From contig MU119755.1 of NCBI GenBank assembly GCA_014904845.1, positions 1-20,873 on the forward strand: a DNA stretch of 20,873 nt. Reading direction: 5' to 3'. Shown in pieces: positions 1 to 9,511 of the stretch. Every line of letters begins with the position of its first letter. The first letter of the stretch is position 1. Under the pieces are notes generated by a model, which searched no databases, was not told the origin of the DNA, and was given only the letters and a program-made list of their open reading frames with translations. Origin of the DNA: Acephala macrosclerotiorum (lineage: Eukaryota > Ascomycota > Leotiomycetes > Helotiales > Mollisiaceae). The position numbers and the translations under genes are program-made.

Positions 1-206
1 AAATTATTTATTTATAAAAATTTTTAAAAAAAATATATATATAAAAAAAAAAAAAAATTTAATAAAAAAAACAAATTTAAATAAATAAAAAATTAAAAAA
101 ATTAATCGATTCAAAAAAAAAAAAACCGAATAAAACATTAAATCCGATTATATTAATAATTACGATTATCGTAAAATCGAAGTATTAGCCGATAATAATT
201 TTAAAA
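1..206. other. AT-rich non-coding edge
   Basis: Almost pure A/T with homopolymer A runs; the few cytosines are mostly in CpG. Composition changes to GC-balanced sequence at about 207. It looks like the end of a RIP-mutated repeat continuing outside the window. No gene was recognised in it. Confidence 0.6.
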
Positions 207-272
207 AGGGAAAGGGTAGTACTAGTAGTTGCTTCGGCAAAAAAAGTTACGAGGACGAAGAGATCGTCGATG

Positions 273-536
273 TTAGTTATGGCGAAGGTACTGCATGTTA
301 TTCCTACTGACTTGCTCATAAAAGAGTCCCTTCTGCATTATCAGTGCTGCCCGCGTATCAAATTCAGCCACTTCACCCTTATCGAGCACGACGATGCGGT
401 CACAGTCGATGATTGTGTTGATGCGATGCGCGATCGTGATGATGGTCCGGTTACTGAAAGAACTACTGTGGAGCGTCTCCTGCAGCAGTGTATCCGTCTC
501 AACGTCCACCGCAGCCTGTACCTCCCAGTCAGCCAG
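273..536 (-). pseudogene. ABC-C (MRP-type) transporter, 3' fragment of second nucleotide-binding domain
   Basis: The minus-strand frame carries the end of an ABC-transporter ATPase domain: a D-loop remnant (AAVDVETD), then the H-loop block TIITIAHRINTI, then DRIVVLDKGEVAEFDT and the short C-terminal tail, closing with a TAA at 273-275. This order and wording are typical of the second nucleotide-binding domain of full-length ABC-C (multidrug-resistance-type) transporters, which couple ATP hydrolysis to export of organic compounds. Just upstream of the D-loop, the expected Walker B stretch (LDEATAAVD in the family) is replaced by LADWEVQAAVD, and a TGA at 537-539 closes the frame. Everything before this point (transmembrane segments, Walker A, signature motif) is missing from the window. 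It is a dead 3' remnant of under 90 codons from a gene that normally exceeds 1,400. Family assignment is firm; no transport activity is possible from this piece. Confidence 0.8.
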
Positions 537-539
537 TCA

Positions 540-1156
540 AACCCAAGCAGCGTGGTGTTCGTGAGGTATCTCGGGTAGGAAGGTTTAACGGAAAGTGGTT
601 GAGAGTATAGAGGCTTCACACCGTTTGATGGCAGGCGCGGAGGAAGGCATATCGGATCGGCATCCCTTGAGTTGTCGAGGTAGTTGGGTGTTTGATAAGT
701 ATAGAGGTACGGTGGCAAACCCGTAGTTGTGGTTGCAGTAGAGAGACCGAAGGTACATTCAAGACGGCATTCGAACCAAACCCTTGACTTTGTGGCAATG
801 GCATTCGTCCACTCCCAAATAGGGCACCTCCGAGTATGGTCAAATCTTTCCACCTTGCACGGACGCTTATTTCATAACCACAGCTATTTAACTCCCCTAG
901 TGAGGTCCTCGTATTTCGTTGCGTTCGTTCTTCGAGGGTGAACTTTGATTTCCCCCCGCCTTGTTGCTCGATGAGTCTTCTTTTGATGGGTTTGAGCAGG
1001 ATATTCCCTGTGCCATTAATTAGCTTTGCGATAGAATAATAGAATTCAGGAATAGGTGAGACCGTGCCTGCTATTCTTGCTTCTGTTAATCTCTTCCTGC
1101 TGGAGAGACGATTGTGTGCCAAATGACCAGCGAACAGCCATGATCGAACCAGCGCA
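540..1156. other. GC-balanced region without a recognisable gene
   Basis: Several open frames cross this stretch on both strands, but none shows a domain, a family motif or a convincing start. The minus-strand frame covering 616-1272 overlaps the 2EXR gene in another phase and has no family resemblance I can see. It may be the decayed 3' flank of the 2EXR gene or the degraded upstream part of the transporter fragment. Confidence 0.4.
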
Positions 1157-1600
1157 CTAATTAGCTGCATTAGTGAAGGTCGTTTGAAACAAGGTCTGAA
1201 CATTTTGAGGCCGTAGGCCGTGGAAGAGAAGATGTTCGAATAATTTCTCGAATCCTGTGAATTGCAGAACATTACGATCAGGGCAAAAGTATATCGGCTT
1301 TCCTTTCGGATCTGTGGGGACAGAAGTGTAAAAAGAAAGTGCTACTTGGCGAGATTCGACACAAGTGTGGAGTGCCGATGGAGGATGATTGTTGCTATAA
1401 GAGAACGAGCAAATATGAAGTGGTTCTCCAGGACGGTAGCTATAGAAAGGATTGAGAAGGCAGCTCTCCTTTAGTTGGACTTGAGCTCGAATCACGCGGG
1501 GACCTGGGAAAGAGGCAAGCCAAATCATCTGCCGGATTTCGAAGGGGAGCTCGAGAAATCGGGGGAATTGTTGATGTCTTCTAGAGTCTGAGTGGTCCAT
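1157..1600 (-). CDS. 2EXR-domain protein, short and possibly truncated at the C-terminus
   Basis: Minus-strand frame of 147 residues. The N-terminal half has the fungal 2EXR signature: FPRFLELPFEIRQMIW at about residues 11-26, then FPGPRVIRAQ, and later PSALHTCVESRQVALSFY, followed by IYFCPDRNVLQF. In the family this is a 2EXR block, then a conserved LRVCRESR-like helix, then an IYFNPxxDTLYL strand. The molecular function of 2EXR proteins is not established. I chose the ATG at 1598-1600 because its context is good (GCG before ATG, G after) and homology begins soon after; an in-frame ATG at 1715-1717 would add 39 residues with no family character and a poor context. The TAG at 1157-1159 ends the protein earlier than many members, which usually run to 200-350 residues, so the 3' end may be truncated. 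No stop or frameshift lies within the domain. Confidence 0.6.
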   Translation of the reverse strand: MDHSDSRRHQQFPRFLELPFEIRQMIWLASFPGPRVIRAQVQLKESCLLNPFYSYRPGEPLHICSFSYSNNHPPSALHTCVESRQVALSFYTSVPTDPKGKPIYFCPDRNVLQFTGFEKLFEHLLFHGLRPQNVQTLFQTTFTNAAN

Positions 1601-1773
1601 CGCGAAAAGTGCTGTGAGTTTTGATCGTGGGTGCCCTGCTAGTCTTCCAGGTCGCTGTGGATGAGGGCAGCACCTGATCCCTAAATTAAGTGCGGAGCTT
1701 GGCATGAGGTCGTGCATTGGTGAAACGGGGCAGAAACCTTAAAGACAAAAGCTGGAAGCGAGAGACTATTGTA

Positions 1774-1800
1774 GAACCGTTAAAAGCTATTAAAACCGTT
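1774..1800 (+). repeat. Direct repeat, left copy
   Basis: This stretch begins GAACCGTTAAAAGCT and ends ACCGTT. It matches 2361-2390 in the same orientation with three substitutions and a 3-base gap. The core is close to the palindrome AAAAGCTTTT. Confidence 0.5.
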
Positions 1801-2360
1801 TAAATGGTTAATAATAGTCACTTAATAGTCATAGCTATTAAACCGTCAAAAATGTAAAACTATTAAGTAATTTTAACGATCAATATATAAATAACGATAT
1901 AAATAATAAAACTATTATTATTTTTATTATTATTATTATTTTTTGATTATTATTTTACTTAAAACGTTTTTAGTATTTGCTCGATAATTTTAATTATAAC
2001 TCGGTAATGTTTATATTTTTATTATATTTATACTACGAGTTTATATTCTCAAAAATCAATTAATTTGAGCAAATTTTATTCTATGAGAACTTTCGAGAGT
2101 TATTATCAAGTGGTAGTGTAATGTAATAAATAAGCGTAGGCGATATAAAGTATACGTCCGATTTTAATTCTATAAAAGTATACTTACTACAAAAAATTGA
2201 TTACTGTAGAAATAATTCTCAAATTATAGAATTGTCAAAAAAAAATTAATCGTCATTTTGAATTGATAATTCTTTTGATAGAAGAGTCTCTTTAGAGTTT
2301 TAAAATCTTGACTATTATTATAAAATGACAGTTCTGAAACCGTCACTAAACGGTTAGCGA

Positions 2361-2390
2361 GAACCGCTAAAAGCTTTTAAAGAAACCGCT
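2361..2390 (+). repeat. Direct repeat, right copy
   Basis: This stretch begins GAACCGCTAAAAGCT and ends ACCGCT. It is the partner of 1774-1800. Two of its three substitutions relative to that copy are C/T, as expected from RIP. The pair might delimit a small unclassified element of about 620 bp. Confidence 0.5.
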
Positions 2391-2471
2391 GAGAATTAGT
2401 ACGTGACCTTTCTCGTTAGATGCTTAGATCTTTTAAACTCCCTTATTAACGTATATTCAACGCCTGCGAAC

Positions 2472-2503
2472 TATAGTTCCTAGAATAAAATTCTCGTGAT
2501 TTT
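2472..2503 (+). repeat. Left terminal inverted repeat of the Tc1/mariner element
   Basis: Starts with the TA target dinucleotide, then TAGTTCC, and ends CTCGTGATTTT. It is the inverted partner of 10161-10192, with 21 of 32 positions identical. The expected first base C of CAGT is T, consistent with RIP. Confidence 0.7.
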
Positions 2504-2659
2504 TTTTTTAATTTTACACTCTATATTTTTTCAAAAATTTAAACTTTATATAACTTTACTAATTGTAGTTCAAATTAAGATTTGATTGATACTATTAATG
2601 CGCTTATATATCTTTTCTCTAACGATACAAAAATCTCTCGAAAATATTCAAAATTGAAC

Positions 2660-3169
2660 TCAATATTTTGTGTACTACTTTTTAACCTCAATAATAGTTT
2701 TTATACAAACACTTATATTTGCACTTAAAATATCAAACAATTTTTAATCTAAAGTATTTTAAATCGCTTGAAAACAAAATTCCAATCTCTATTGCGCATA
2801 TTTTGATTTCGATTTGTTTACTACAATCTCAAGAAACATTTTATAATATTTAGTCTTTAAATACTATTAAATATATTCGATTAAATTCAAATTTAAAAAA
2901 TAAAAAAATTAATCTATAAACTGTTTAATCTTTTTAATTTTAAATCAAATTTTGATTTTTTTAGTACAATAAATAAAAGTATTATCTTGTATAAATAAAT
3001 ACTTTAAATCGAATTTTTCGTAAATTGAAACAAATTCTACGTTTAAAATTTCGATATAAAAATTAACGAAATACTTATATTTTTAATTCTTAAAATTCCA
3101 GTTTATAATATAAAAATTAAATCGCTCGAAATCTTAAAAATATATTTAAATTATAATTTTTATATTTTT
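2660..3169 (-). pseudogene. Tc1/mariner transposase, C-terminal part (after the Copia insertion)
   Basis: The minus-strand translation from 3169 continues the transposase started at 10100, in the same phase. Recognisable blocks are NSYIEVL-like (read as NFYIEIL), YLFIQDN with the second catalytic Asp codon at 2984-2986, KKIKI, and the decayed form of the WPPYSPDLNPIEHIW block with the catalytic Glu codon at 2876-2878. The C-terminal sequence follows, with a TGA at 2660-2662. Thirty-five codons separate the second Asp from the Glu. Trp codons in these conserved blocks have become TAA, TAG or TGA, the expected RIP outcome for TGG. With the first part the gene has 368 codons including the stop, typical of fungal Tc1-like transposases. 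It cannot produce protein. Confidence 0.85.
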
Positions 3170-3174
3170 ATTCG
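3170..3174. repeat. Copia target-site duplication, left copy
   Basis: ATTCG directly before the left LTR, identical to 9507-9511 directly after the right LTR. Five-base duplications are usual for Copia integrases. On the minus strand it falls within the transposase codons ACG AAT. Confidence 0.8.
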
Positions 3175-3403
3175 TATTAGAACGTCCAAAGACAAATCAC
3201 GAAATACTAAAATCTTAATCTAATATCAATAATTCAATTCTATTTGCCTTTTCTCAAAAGAGACATTTTTCTATTTATATAATTAAACAGAGTAAATATA
3301 AGATTAAAAAGTAAACACTAAAGCAACTATTACTAAAAGTAATAAAAATTATAATTAAAATCATTTAATCGATCGTTTAAACGATTATATGATTAAATCG
3401 ATA
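3175..3403 (-). repeat. Copia 3' LTR
   Basis: 229 bp, aligned without gaps to 9278-9506. It starts TATTAG and ends TCGATA on the plus strand, where an intact element would be expected to have TG and CA ends. It contains a 7-bp-arm hairpin (3328-3344) and the 14-bp palindrome ATCGTTTAAACGAT at 3372-3385. By hand count it differs from the other LTR at 28 sites, all transitions. Confidence 0.88.
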
Positions 3404-3770
3404 CTAGTAACTTTCTTTTTAAAAAAAAACGCTTTTTCCAACTCGTAAACCAAATACAAAAAAGAGTATTATCGCGATTATCAACGCGCTATCTTATTAT
3501 CAAATACTAAAAGAAAATCTGATCGTGAATTAATTGCCGTTACGTATTATAATATTTGATCGATCAAATCAAACTTAAAAAAATTCTTTTAAATTCAGTA
3601 TTTATAATCTTCGAGCCAATCGAAAACTCTACTCTCGAAAACATCGAAAATATCGAAAAATACTAAAAATACTAAAATAATAATTATACGTTTCTTTTTT
3701 TAGTATTATTTTTTTTAATGATCGCTTTTTTTACTATTCTCGCTTTCGTCGATTGATTTTTAAACTTCGA

Positions 3771-3995
3771 AACGTTGTATCCATTTTTGTACTTTGATAT
3801 TAAAGCGATTAGTACTAACGAGCGATTTAAGTACTTTATTAGCGTTGGATTTAATTATAGTATTAATTAGATTACTATTTTTAGTAATCTATTGAATCTC
3901 TAAAAGTTTTTTGCGTTTATATGATTGTCTAATAATTATAATATCGATTATAAAACGCTTTTTTTTGATAATATTGAGTTTGATTATATATTCGT
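3771..3995 (-). pseudogene. Copia RNase H, C-terminal block
   Basis: The minus-strand frame reads KRFIIDIIIIRQSYKRKK followed by LLEIQ and, after a stop, a region ending TNRFNIKVQKWIQR. In intact fungal Copia polyproteins this is the block KRLMID..RQSYERRE..EIRWI.G..NPADAMTK, at the very end of Pol. RNase H removes the RNA strand of the RNA/DNA hybrid during reverse transcription. Hydrophobic changes such as M to I and stops at Trp codons fit RIP. The same block appears in the opposite orientation at 20461-20700. Confidence 0.8.
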
Positions 3996-4679
3996 AAAAA
4001 GAAAAAAAATCGATGTAAATAATTACGAGAATTAAATTCAATTTAAATCGTTTTATAATAAAATTAAAAATAATAAAAATCGAGATTTCTATATCGATTT
4101 CTATTGTTATTGCGTATAATTCAAAAGTTAGAATAATACGAATAACTTTTTTGTATTTCGTTAAACTTCAATAAAATAAATTGTTCTACAAATCGAATTG
4201 TTTATCGCTATAAATCTTATTACTAAAAACGACGATATACTCGATTTGCGAATTAAAATTTTTATTTATAGTAAAAAAATCGTTTATAAAAACGAAAAAT
4301 TTCATTAAATGTAAATTTAAATAAAAAAATCGAAATCTACGATCGAAATTGTTTATTTGTTATTGTAATCGCTTATTTAACATTGCAATTTGTTTCTTTT
4401 TGAGATATTAATATTGAGTTACCGTCGATATATCGTACGCAATTTTCGATTAGCAAATAAAATTGATATATACTTTTCGAGTATATTATTCGAAGTACGT
4501 CTACTTATAAAAATCTGATTTCGAATCAATTAAATTTAAACACTTATTTTACTTTTTTTGCGAAAATACAATTCTATTTTCGGTTTTATTTATTACTAGT
4601 TTATATTCGTTAAACAATAGAAAAGTATTCAATGTAAAAAACTTTATAAATTTAATTAGTAATTTGATTTTTTATAGCT

Positions 4680-5358
4680 CAAAATCTTCTAATTCTACAA
4701 AAATCTGATTTCTTAAAATAAGCGTATCGTCAATTTGTATATCGATTATCTCGAATAAAGTATAATTACTTTTCGTAATAAGTAAACAAAAATCGAAAAT
4801 TGAAAATTTTATCGAGAATTTGTTTTTGTAGTAAATATTATACGTTCTATACTAGTGCATTTTCACTTTCGAGACTCCGTAGAAAAGTTTAATCACTTTA
4901 AAAACGACGTTCAATAAAAATTTATTTATTATTTTTTTCGAAAATTTAATAAAAATAATACGTACTAATGAAATTATTGATTGTACGTATATTTAAATAA
5001 TATTTTTTAAGTAAAAATTGATTTTTTTAAATTTAAAAAATAAAATTAAAACGACAATAATTCGTTGATTAACGCGCTAAATAATCGAAAATTGAATTAA
5101 TACTATTTTCTTGTTTTTATCGTTAAATACTTAGATTACAAAACGAGATTTTTCGTATAGAATTACCGTTTCCATACTTTTGATCTCGTTTACTAGTTTT
5201 GAATCGAAGATTCGTTGATTATTAATCTTTTTCGAGTTATTAAAAATCAATTCAAAAACTTTTTTCACGATTAATTTATCAATTTCCTTTCTACGAGAAA
5301 TTGCAAACAAATCGCTTAAAATAATAATAATTTTTTTTGCGCGAAAATCTATAAACAA
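4680..5358 (-). pseudogene. Copia reverse transcriptase (degraded)
   Basis: The minus-strand frame at 5131-5358 opens the reverse transcriptase domain with RRKEIDKLIVKKVFELI, then RIFDSKLVNEIKS and YEKSRFVI, matching the family blocks RRxEIxxLLEKGVFE, RIFNSRFVDEIK and YEKSRLVVQ. Further along, the frame at 4680-4750 reads IQIDDTLIL, the active-site block (QTDDTLIL in fungal Copia, YVDD elsewhere); the Asp pair is encoded at 4726-4731 and both residues survive. Stops and shifts separate the two parts, so no product is possible. Confidence 0.8.
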
Positions 5359-6289
5359 TTACTTATTTTTAGTTTTTTTCTCAATCAAATAAATTTCGAA
5401 AGTTTTTACATTTATACAAATTATTATATAAATATATTTATCGAAACTAAAAACGTAGAAAAAGATTTTTATTGTAATTTGAAATAAGTGTAAATTTTTT
5501 TTAAAATATACAAAGTTTTCTCGATCGAATAAAATAAATTAAATATATTTTCTTTTATTCTCGAATTTTTTTTAGAAAAATTTGATTCTAGATTTAAATC
5601 CTTTAACAAATTTTCTTTTAATAAATAATCTTTTAATTACTTTTTGAATTACTCGAAGTTTTAATAAAATAATTTTATTGTAATACTATGAAAACTCTTT
5701 AATTTATTTAACAATTGTAATTAATATGTTTTTTTATTTACTACTAAAAGCGTGTACAGTTTTTTCTATTTTTTGTTTTCTTTCTAAATAAATACATTTA
5801 AATTTAAAAATAAATCGATCAAATAATAATTCTATAAACTATTTTTTATTCGTAGAGCGTCGTTAATTTAATGAATAGTGTAATATTTTCAAATCGCGAT
5901 TATTGCACTTTTTATCGCTTTAATTCTAGCGGCAATTAATACTATAAGCGCATTTTATTGTAATATTCGAAAATAAACGTCGAAAACAAAAAATATAAAA
6001 ATAATATCGTTCGATTTTATCGTATCATTAATTGCTTTAATCACTATTTGAAATCGCTTTTTCTTTTGTAAATCGAAAAATTCTCAAAATAATATATTAT
6101 ACGCACACTTCAATAAAGCGTAATACTTCTCTATTAAATTAATCGAGTTATAGATTTCTATCGATATAGTTTTCGAGTTAATATCTATACTTTTAGTATT
6201 ATCGCGAAATTCTTTAGAATTGAAATTCGTTTCAAAATTATAAATAGTAAATATTGATAATTCAAAGTAAATATCGATTTAATACGCTC

Positions 6290-6488
6290 GAAAAACGTTT
6301 TATACTTTTTTCGTCGATATATCTACAAAAAACTTCGCGACTTGAAATACTATAATTTCGTTTACGATTTAAAATATTGATTTTTTGTCGATTTACAATA
6401 CGTTTAAATAAACGAAATAATTGAAATTATAATCGTTGCATAATATAAATTTAAAGTGATCGAAAAATTTACTATTCATTTAATATTA
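6290..6488 (-). pseudogene. Copia integrase: zinc-finger end and start of the core (degraded)
   Basis: Directly after the GAG-pre-integrase frame, the minus strand has a row of stops where the family has CHHCQ: the Cys codons read TAC and TAT (Tyr) and the Gln codon reads TAA. It continues MNSKFFDHFKFIL, matching MxxKSPGRFKFTL, the lead into the catalytic core. Another recognisable stretch is IVNEIIVFQVAKFFVDIS at about 6310-6370, matching VVDEATRFQAARWL. The integrase would have inserted the cDNA; this copy is dead. Confidence 0.75.
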
Positions 6489-6950
6489 CTAGTAGAATCT
6501 CGTTATTTTTTTAATTTCTTCGAAATTCGTAGAATGTTTTTTACGTTTTAATATTCGCGCGAATTTAACGACCAATAAATATTCGAAACGTTTGTACAAT
6601 CGTTTAAACTCCGTTTTAATTAAGTAGTAAATAGTAAAATCGGTTTTTATTATAGAAATCTTACAATTACTATAAATTAAACTTTCAAGTAAATCAAACA
6701 ATATTCAAAGATATTTAAACGCTCTAATAATAAATGTACGCCGTTTATTTCGAATAAACACGTTATCAAAATTGTCGAATTTAATTTGCAATCTATTCAT
6801 ATTTTGAAAGTACAATAGAAAAAGTACGTTTATTAAAACCACGTAAAACGTAATACGTCCAATTAACGTATTAATATTAATAGTTCTAAGAAATAAAATT
6901 TCACCGATTTTAAATTTGATTACTACTTTTTCAACTTTAAATTTGTTCAA
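6489..6950 (-). pseudogene. Copia protease end and GAG-pre-integrase region (degraded)
   Basis: Two open stretches on the minus strand. The first (6705-6950) reads on from the protease active site; upstream in the same frame, VDIGV has its catalytic Asp codon at 7023-7025 (family VDTGA or VDIGA). It ends GRITFYVVLINVLFLLYFQNMNRLQIKFDN, the fungal Copia block GRITFHVVPANTPFLLCLQDMDRL in altered form. The second (6489-6701) reads IKTEFKRLYKRF, LLVVKFARILKR and FEEIKKITRFY, matching LTETELRRLHRRFGHPSVxRLxRxLERAGH...IxKxC. The matches to the family are clear and the changes are mostly C to T or G to A. Confidence 0.8.
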
Positions 6951-7939
6951 TTTAACGTTCCAAATCCGTTAAAAAACTAAGTATTGATTTTCGCCGATAA
7001 TCGATTATTGAACGACGCCAATATCGACTATAATACTTATAAAAACGTTTAATGCGTAGCGACTCATTAAATACGTCTTTATATTAATAAATATCGAAAA
7101 TAGTTTTGATTGCATTGCGATACTCGATATCGTATAATAAATTGATTAACGATCGAATAATTCGATAATTTTAAATCTATTAATCGTATTGTAAAATATT
7201 ATAAAATAATTAATCGATCGCGTAATATCGTTTTCGTATAAATCTCTTTTTTTAACAAATTCAACGACGAATTGTTCGTATTTTTCAACGATATCGAAGT
7301 CTAATTTTTCGAATTTAATTACGAACTAAATCATTTTATTTTTATCAAACGATCTCAACTTCTTAAAACCGTCGTACACTCTTTTTCTCTCTTTTAATAT
7401 ATAGCGAATACTCTAATAATTCGAATTCTTACAAACGAAACACTTTTTCTCGTTTTAATATATTATCGATCTTTTGTAACTAGTCCAATCGCTATATCGA
7501 GTACTTTTATCGTAATATTTGCAATCTACGAAATATAATTCGATCATATTTCAATAAACTTCTCTTTTTCCGATTATAAAAATTCTAAAAACTGTTTTTA
7601 TTTTCGTTTAAAATAAAATCGCATTGTAAACGTTTTCGCATACTACTTAAAAATTCGATAAAAATCGAAAAAACGTCTAATAATACTCTAATACGCTTCG
7701 ACAAGCGTAATAGAATTTGTTTTATATAATAGTCTCTATTCGCATATTCGAGTATAAATCAAACTATTTCTAAATTAGTTTTTAGCGCAATATCTCAAAG
7801 TATTCGAAAATCGTTTTATTTGAGTTTTGCGCTCGAATTAACGCGAGTATAATCGTATTCTACTAATTGAATATCTTATTTCGACGTTTTTTAATTTCAA
7901 AGTTCGATTTTACAATTTCAATCATTCTATCGAAAAACA

Positions 7940-8140
7940 AACTTTTTTTAGTGAGTTTCTAATAATAGAACTCGCTAATCTCGTCAATAAATATAATCGA
8001 AAACGCGTTACAATAATTTTTAGATTTAACGCTTACTTTCGAATATAAATCTTCGAATACTCATATAAATATATCCAATAAATCTTTTTTTTCGTAGTAT
8101 TTGAACTTATCGTCGTAGATTTTCATGAGAATAATTAATT
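7940..8140 (-). pseudogene. Copia Gag core (degraded)
   Basis: The minus-strand frame reads LDIFI, a stop, then VFEDLYSKVSVKSKNYCNAF and SIIFIDEISEFYY, a stop, then KLTKKSLFFDRMI. This matches the Gag core of fungal Copia polyproteins, which has an IF.DLC..V.I....Y..AFS.ML...A..FYY..L...Y.F..MI pattern. Gag forms the virus-like particle around the element RNA. Stops at 7959-7961 and earlier break it. Confidence 0.7.
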
Positions 8141-9277
8141 CTCTATCGAAACTAAATATTATTTGATTTTTACGATCGAAATTGTATATTGATCAATTAA
8201 AATCCTTTAGTAATTTTTCAGTTTCTAGTAATAATAAAAACAACGAGTTTTATTCCGAGTTTTCGTTCTTTAACGACAAATCTAATAACAATATTTTATT
8301 GTACTTTTAAAATTGTTTTTAAAGTATCATACGTTCGAATAGCGTCGTTTACTCTATAGAAAATCTTGTGACAAGTTTTAGTAATTGAAAAAAGAAATTC
8401 GAAAGTATTAATACCATCTTTTTAATTTTCTCGATAAAAATAGTAAAAAACGCTAATTTTCGAATTTACTCTATCTCTAAATCGATTGTATTTTTCTATA
8501 AATTGAAATTTTCTACTAAGTTCATTTTTACAATCTTTTCATACGATTATTTTGATTGTCTTTTTTCATTTGCAATATCTATTAATACTCTTAAGATTTT
8601 AGTAAATCGTTTTTTCGATATTTATACTTTGTTTATTTGCAACGCTTTACGTAGTTTTCTTCTCGTATTTTCGTCTATTTTCTTTTTAAACATTTTTTTT
8701 GTCCATTTTAAAAATACTTCTTTATATTTTATTTATAATCTATAGTCCCGATTACTTCTCGCTTTAAAACTCTATATCCATTTCAATATATATTATATCG
8801 AATCGAGAAATAGAAAAAATAGTAAAAAAGTCTTTCTTTGATCAAAATCGTACTTTAAAAGAATATAGTCGTATTTTCAAAAAACATTTTATCGAATCGT
8901 ATCGTGCTCAGTAAATATATTAATTTAACGAGTCTTCGTATCGAATTCGTAAAAATTGTTTTTTTTTTTTTTTTTTTTTTTTTAGTATTATTCAACAAAT
9001 TACAATAAAATACTCGTTATTAATACGCGATAAAACGTAAAATAAAAAATCAATCAATTTTAAACCGAAAAAAACAAAGCGAGCATAAAATCGCAATATT
9101 CTTTAAAGATCTAATAATCTTTTTTAGTACAAATAAAAACTATTTTTTCTTACGTTCAATTGAACCAATAAATTGCGTACAATTTGAGCTTTCTTATTCG
9201 ATCGATTTTATTCAATTGCTACTTCTTCGTAAGTAATTTTATTACTCTGTAATCGAATAAATTCAACCATTGATTAA

Positions 9278-9506
9278 TATTAAAACGTTCGAAAACAAAT
9301 CACAAAACACTAAAATTTTAATTTAATATCAATAATTCAATTCTATTTGCCTTTTCTCAAAAGAAGTATCTTTTTACTTATATAATTAAACAGAGTAAAC
9401 GTAAAATTAAAAAGTAAACACTAAAACAATTATTGCCAAAGGCAATAAAAATTATAATTAAGATCATTTAATCGATCGTTTAAACGATTACATAATTAAA
9501 CCAATA
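9278..9506 (-). repeat. Copia 5' LTR
   Basis: 229 bp, partner of 3175-3403. It starts TATTAA and ends CCAATA on the plus strand. It has the hairpin arms TATTGCC and GGCAATA at 9431-9447 and the palindrome ATCGTTTAAACGAT at 9475-9488. In the minus-strand orientation of the element it would hold the promoter. No primer-binding site could be assigned with confidence in the mutated sequence just left of 9278. Confidence 0.88.
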
Positions 9507-9511
9507 ATTCG
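9507..9511. repeat. Copia target-site duplication, right copy
   Basis: ATTCG immediately after the right LTR, identical to 3170-3174. Confidence 0.8.

Larger units (their letters stand above)
1741..2471. other. AT-rich non-coding segment left of the Tc1/mariner element
   Basis: No reading frame of note. The segment is moderately AT-rich, less extreme than 13.7-18.2 kb. It holds a direct repeat (1774-1800 and 2361-2390) described separately, and a further AGCTATTAAACCGTC copy near 1834. It may be an unclassified, RIP-damaged repeat; I could not find terminal inverted repeats or a coding remnant. Confidence 0.4.
3175..9506 (-). mobile_element. Full-length, RIP-inactivated Copia (Ty1-like) LTR retrotransposon
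   Basis: A 6,332-bp element on the minus strand with two 229-bp LTRs and a 5-bp target duplication. Reading from the 5' LTR on the right, the internal part keeps the Copia order: Gag (about 7.9-8.1 kb), aspartic protease (about 7.03 kb), GAG-pre-integrase zinc finger (6.5-6.7 kb), integrase core (about 6.3-6.48 kb), reverse transcriptase (about 5.36-4.68 kb) and RNase H (about 4.0-3.77 kb). Integrase before reverse transcriptase is the Copia order; Gypsy has the reverse. Every domain carries stops. Insertion disrupted a Tc1/mariner transposase gene. A run of 25 T on the plus strand at 8959-8983 lies in the 5' leader. No intact open frame over about 80 codons remains. Confidence 0.9.

Noticed and set aside
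341..853. Open frame of 170 codons on the minus strand
   Set aside because: It overlaps the ABC fragment in another phase and is rich in residues typical of a shadow frame; no domain seen.
616..1272. Open frame of 218 codons on the minus strand
   Set aside because: It overlaps the 2EXR gene in another phase and shows no family motif; the length alone is not evidence.
8503..8745. Plus-strand open frame of 80 codons rich in Phe
   Set aside because: It lies in the Copia element antisense to Gag; AT-rich composition produces such frames by chance.
8959..8983. Run of 25 T as a poly(A) tail of a LINE on the minus strand
   Set aside because: It lies inside the Copia internal region between the 5' LTR and Gag, with no LINE coding sequence or target duplication next to it.
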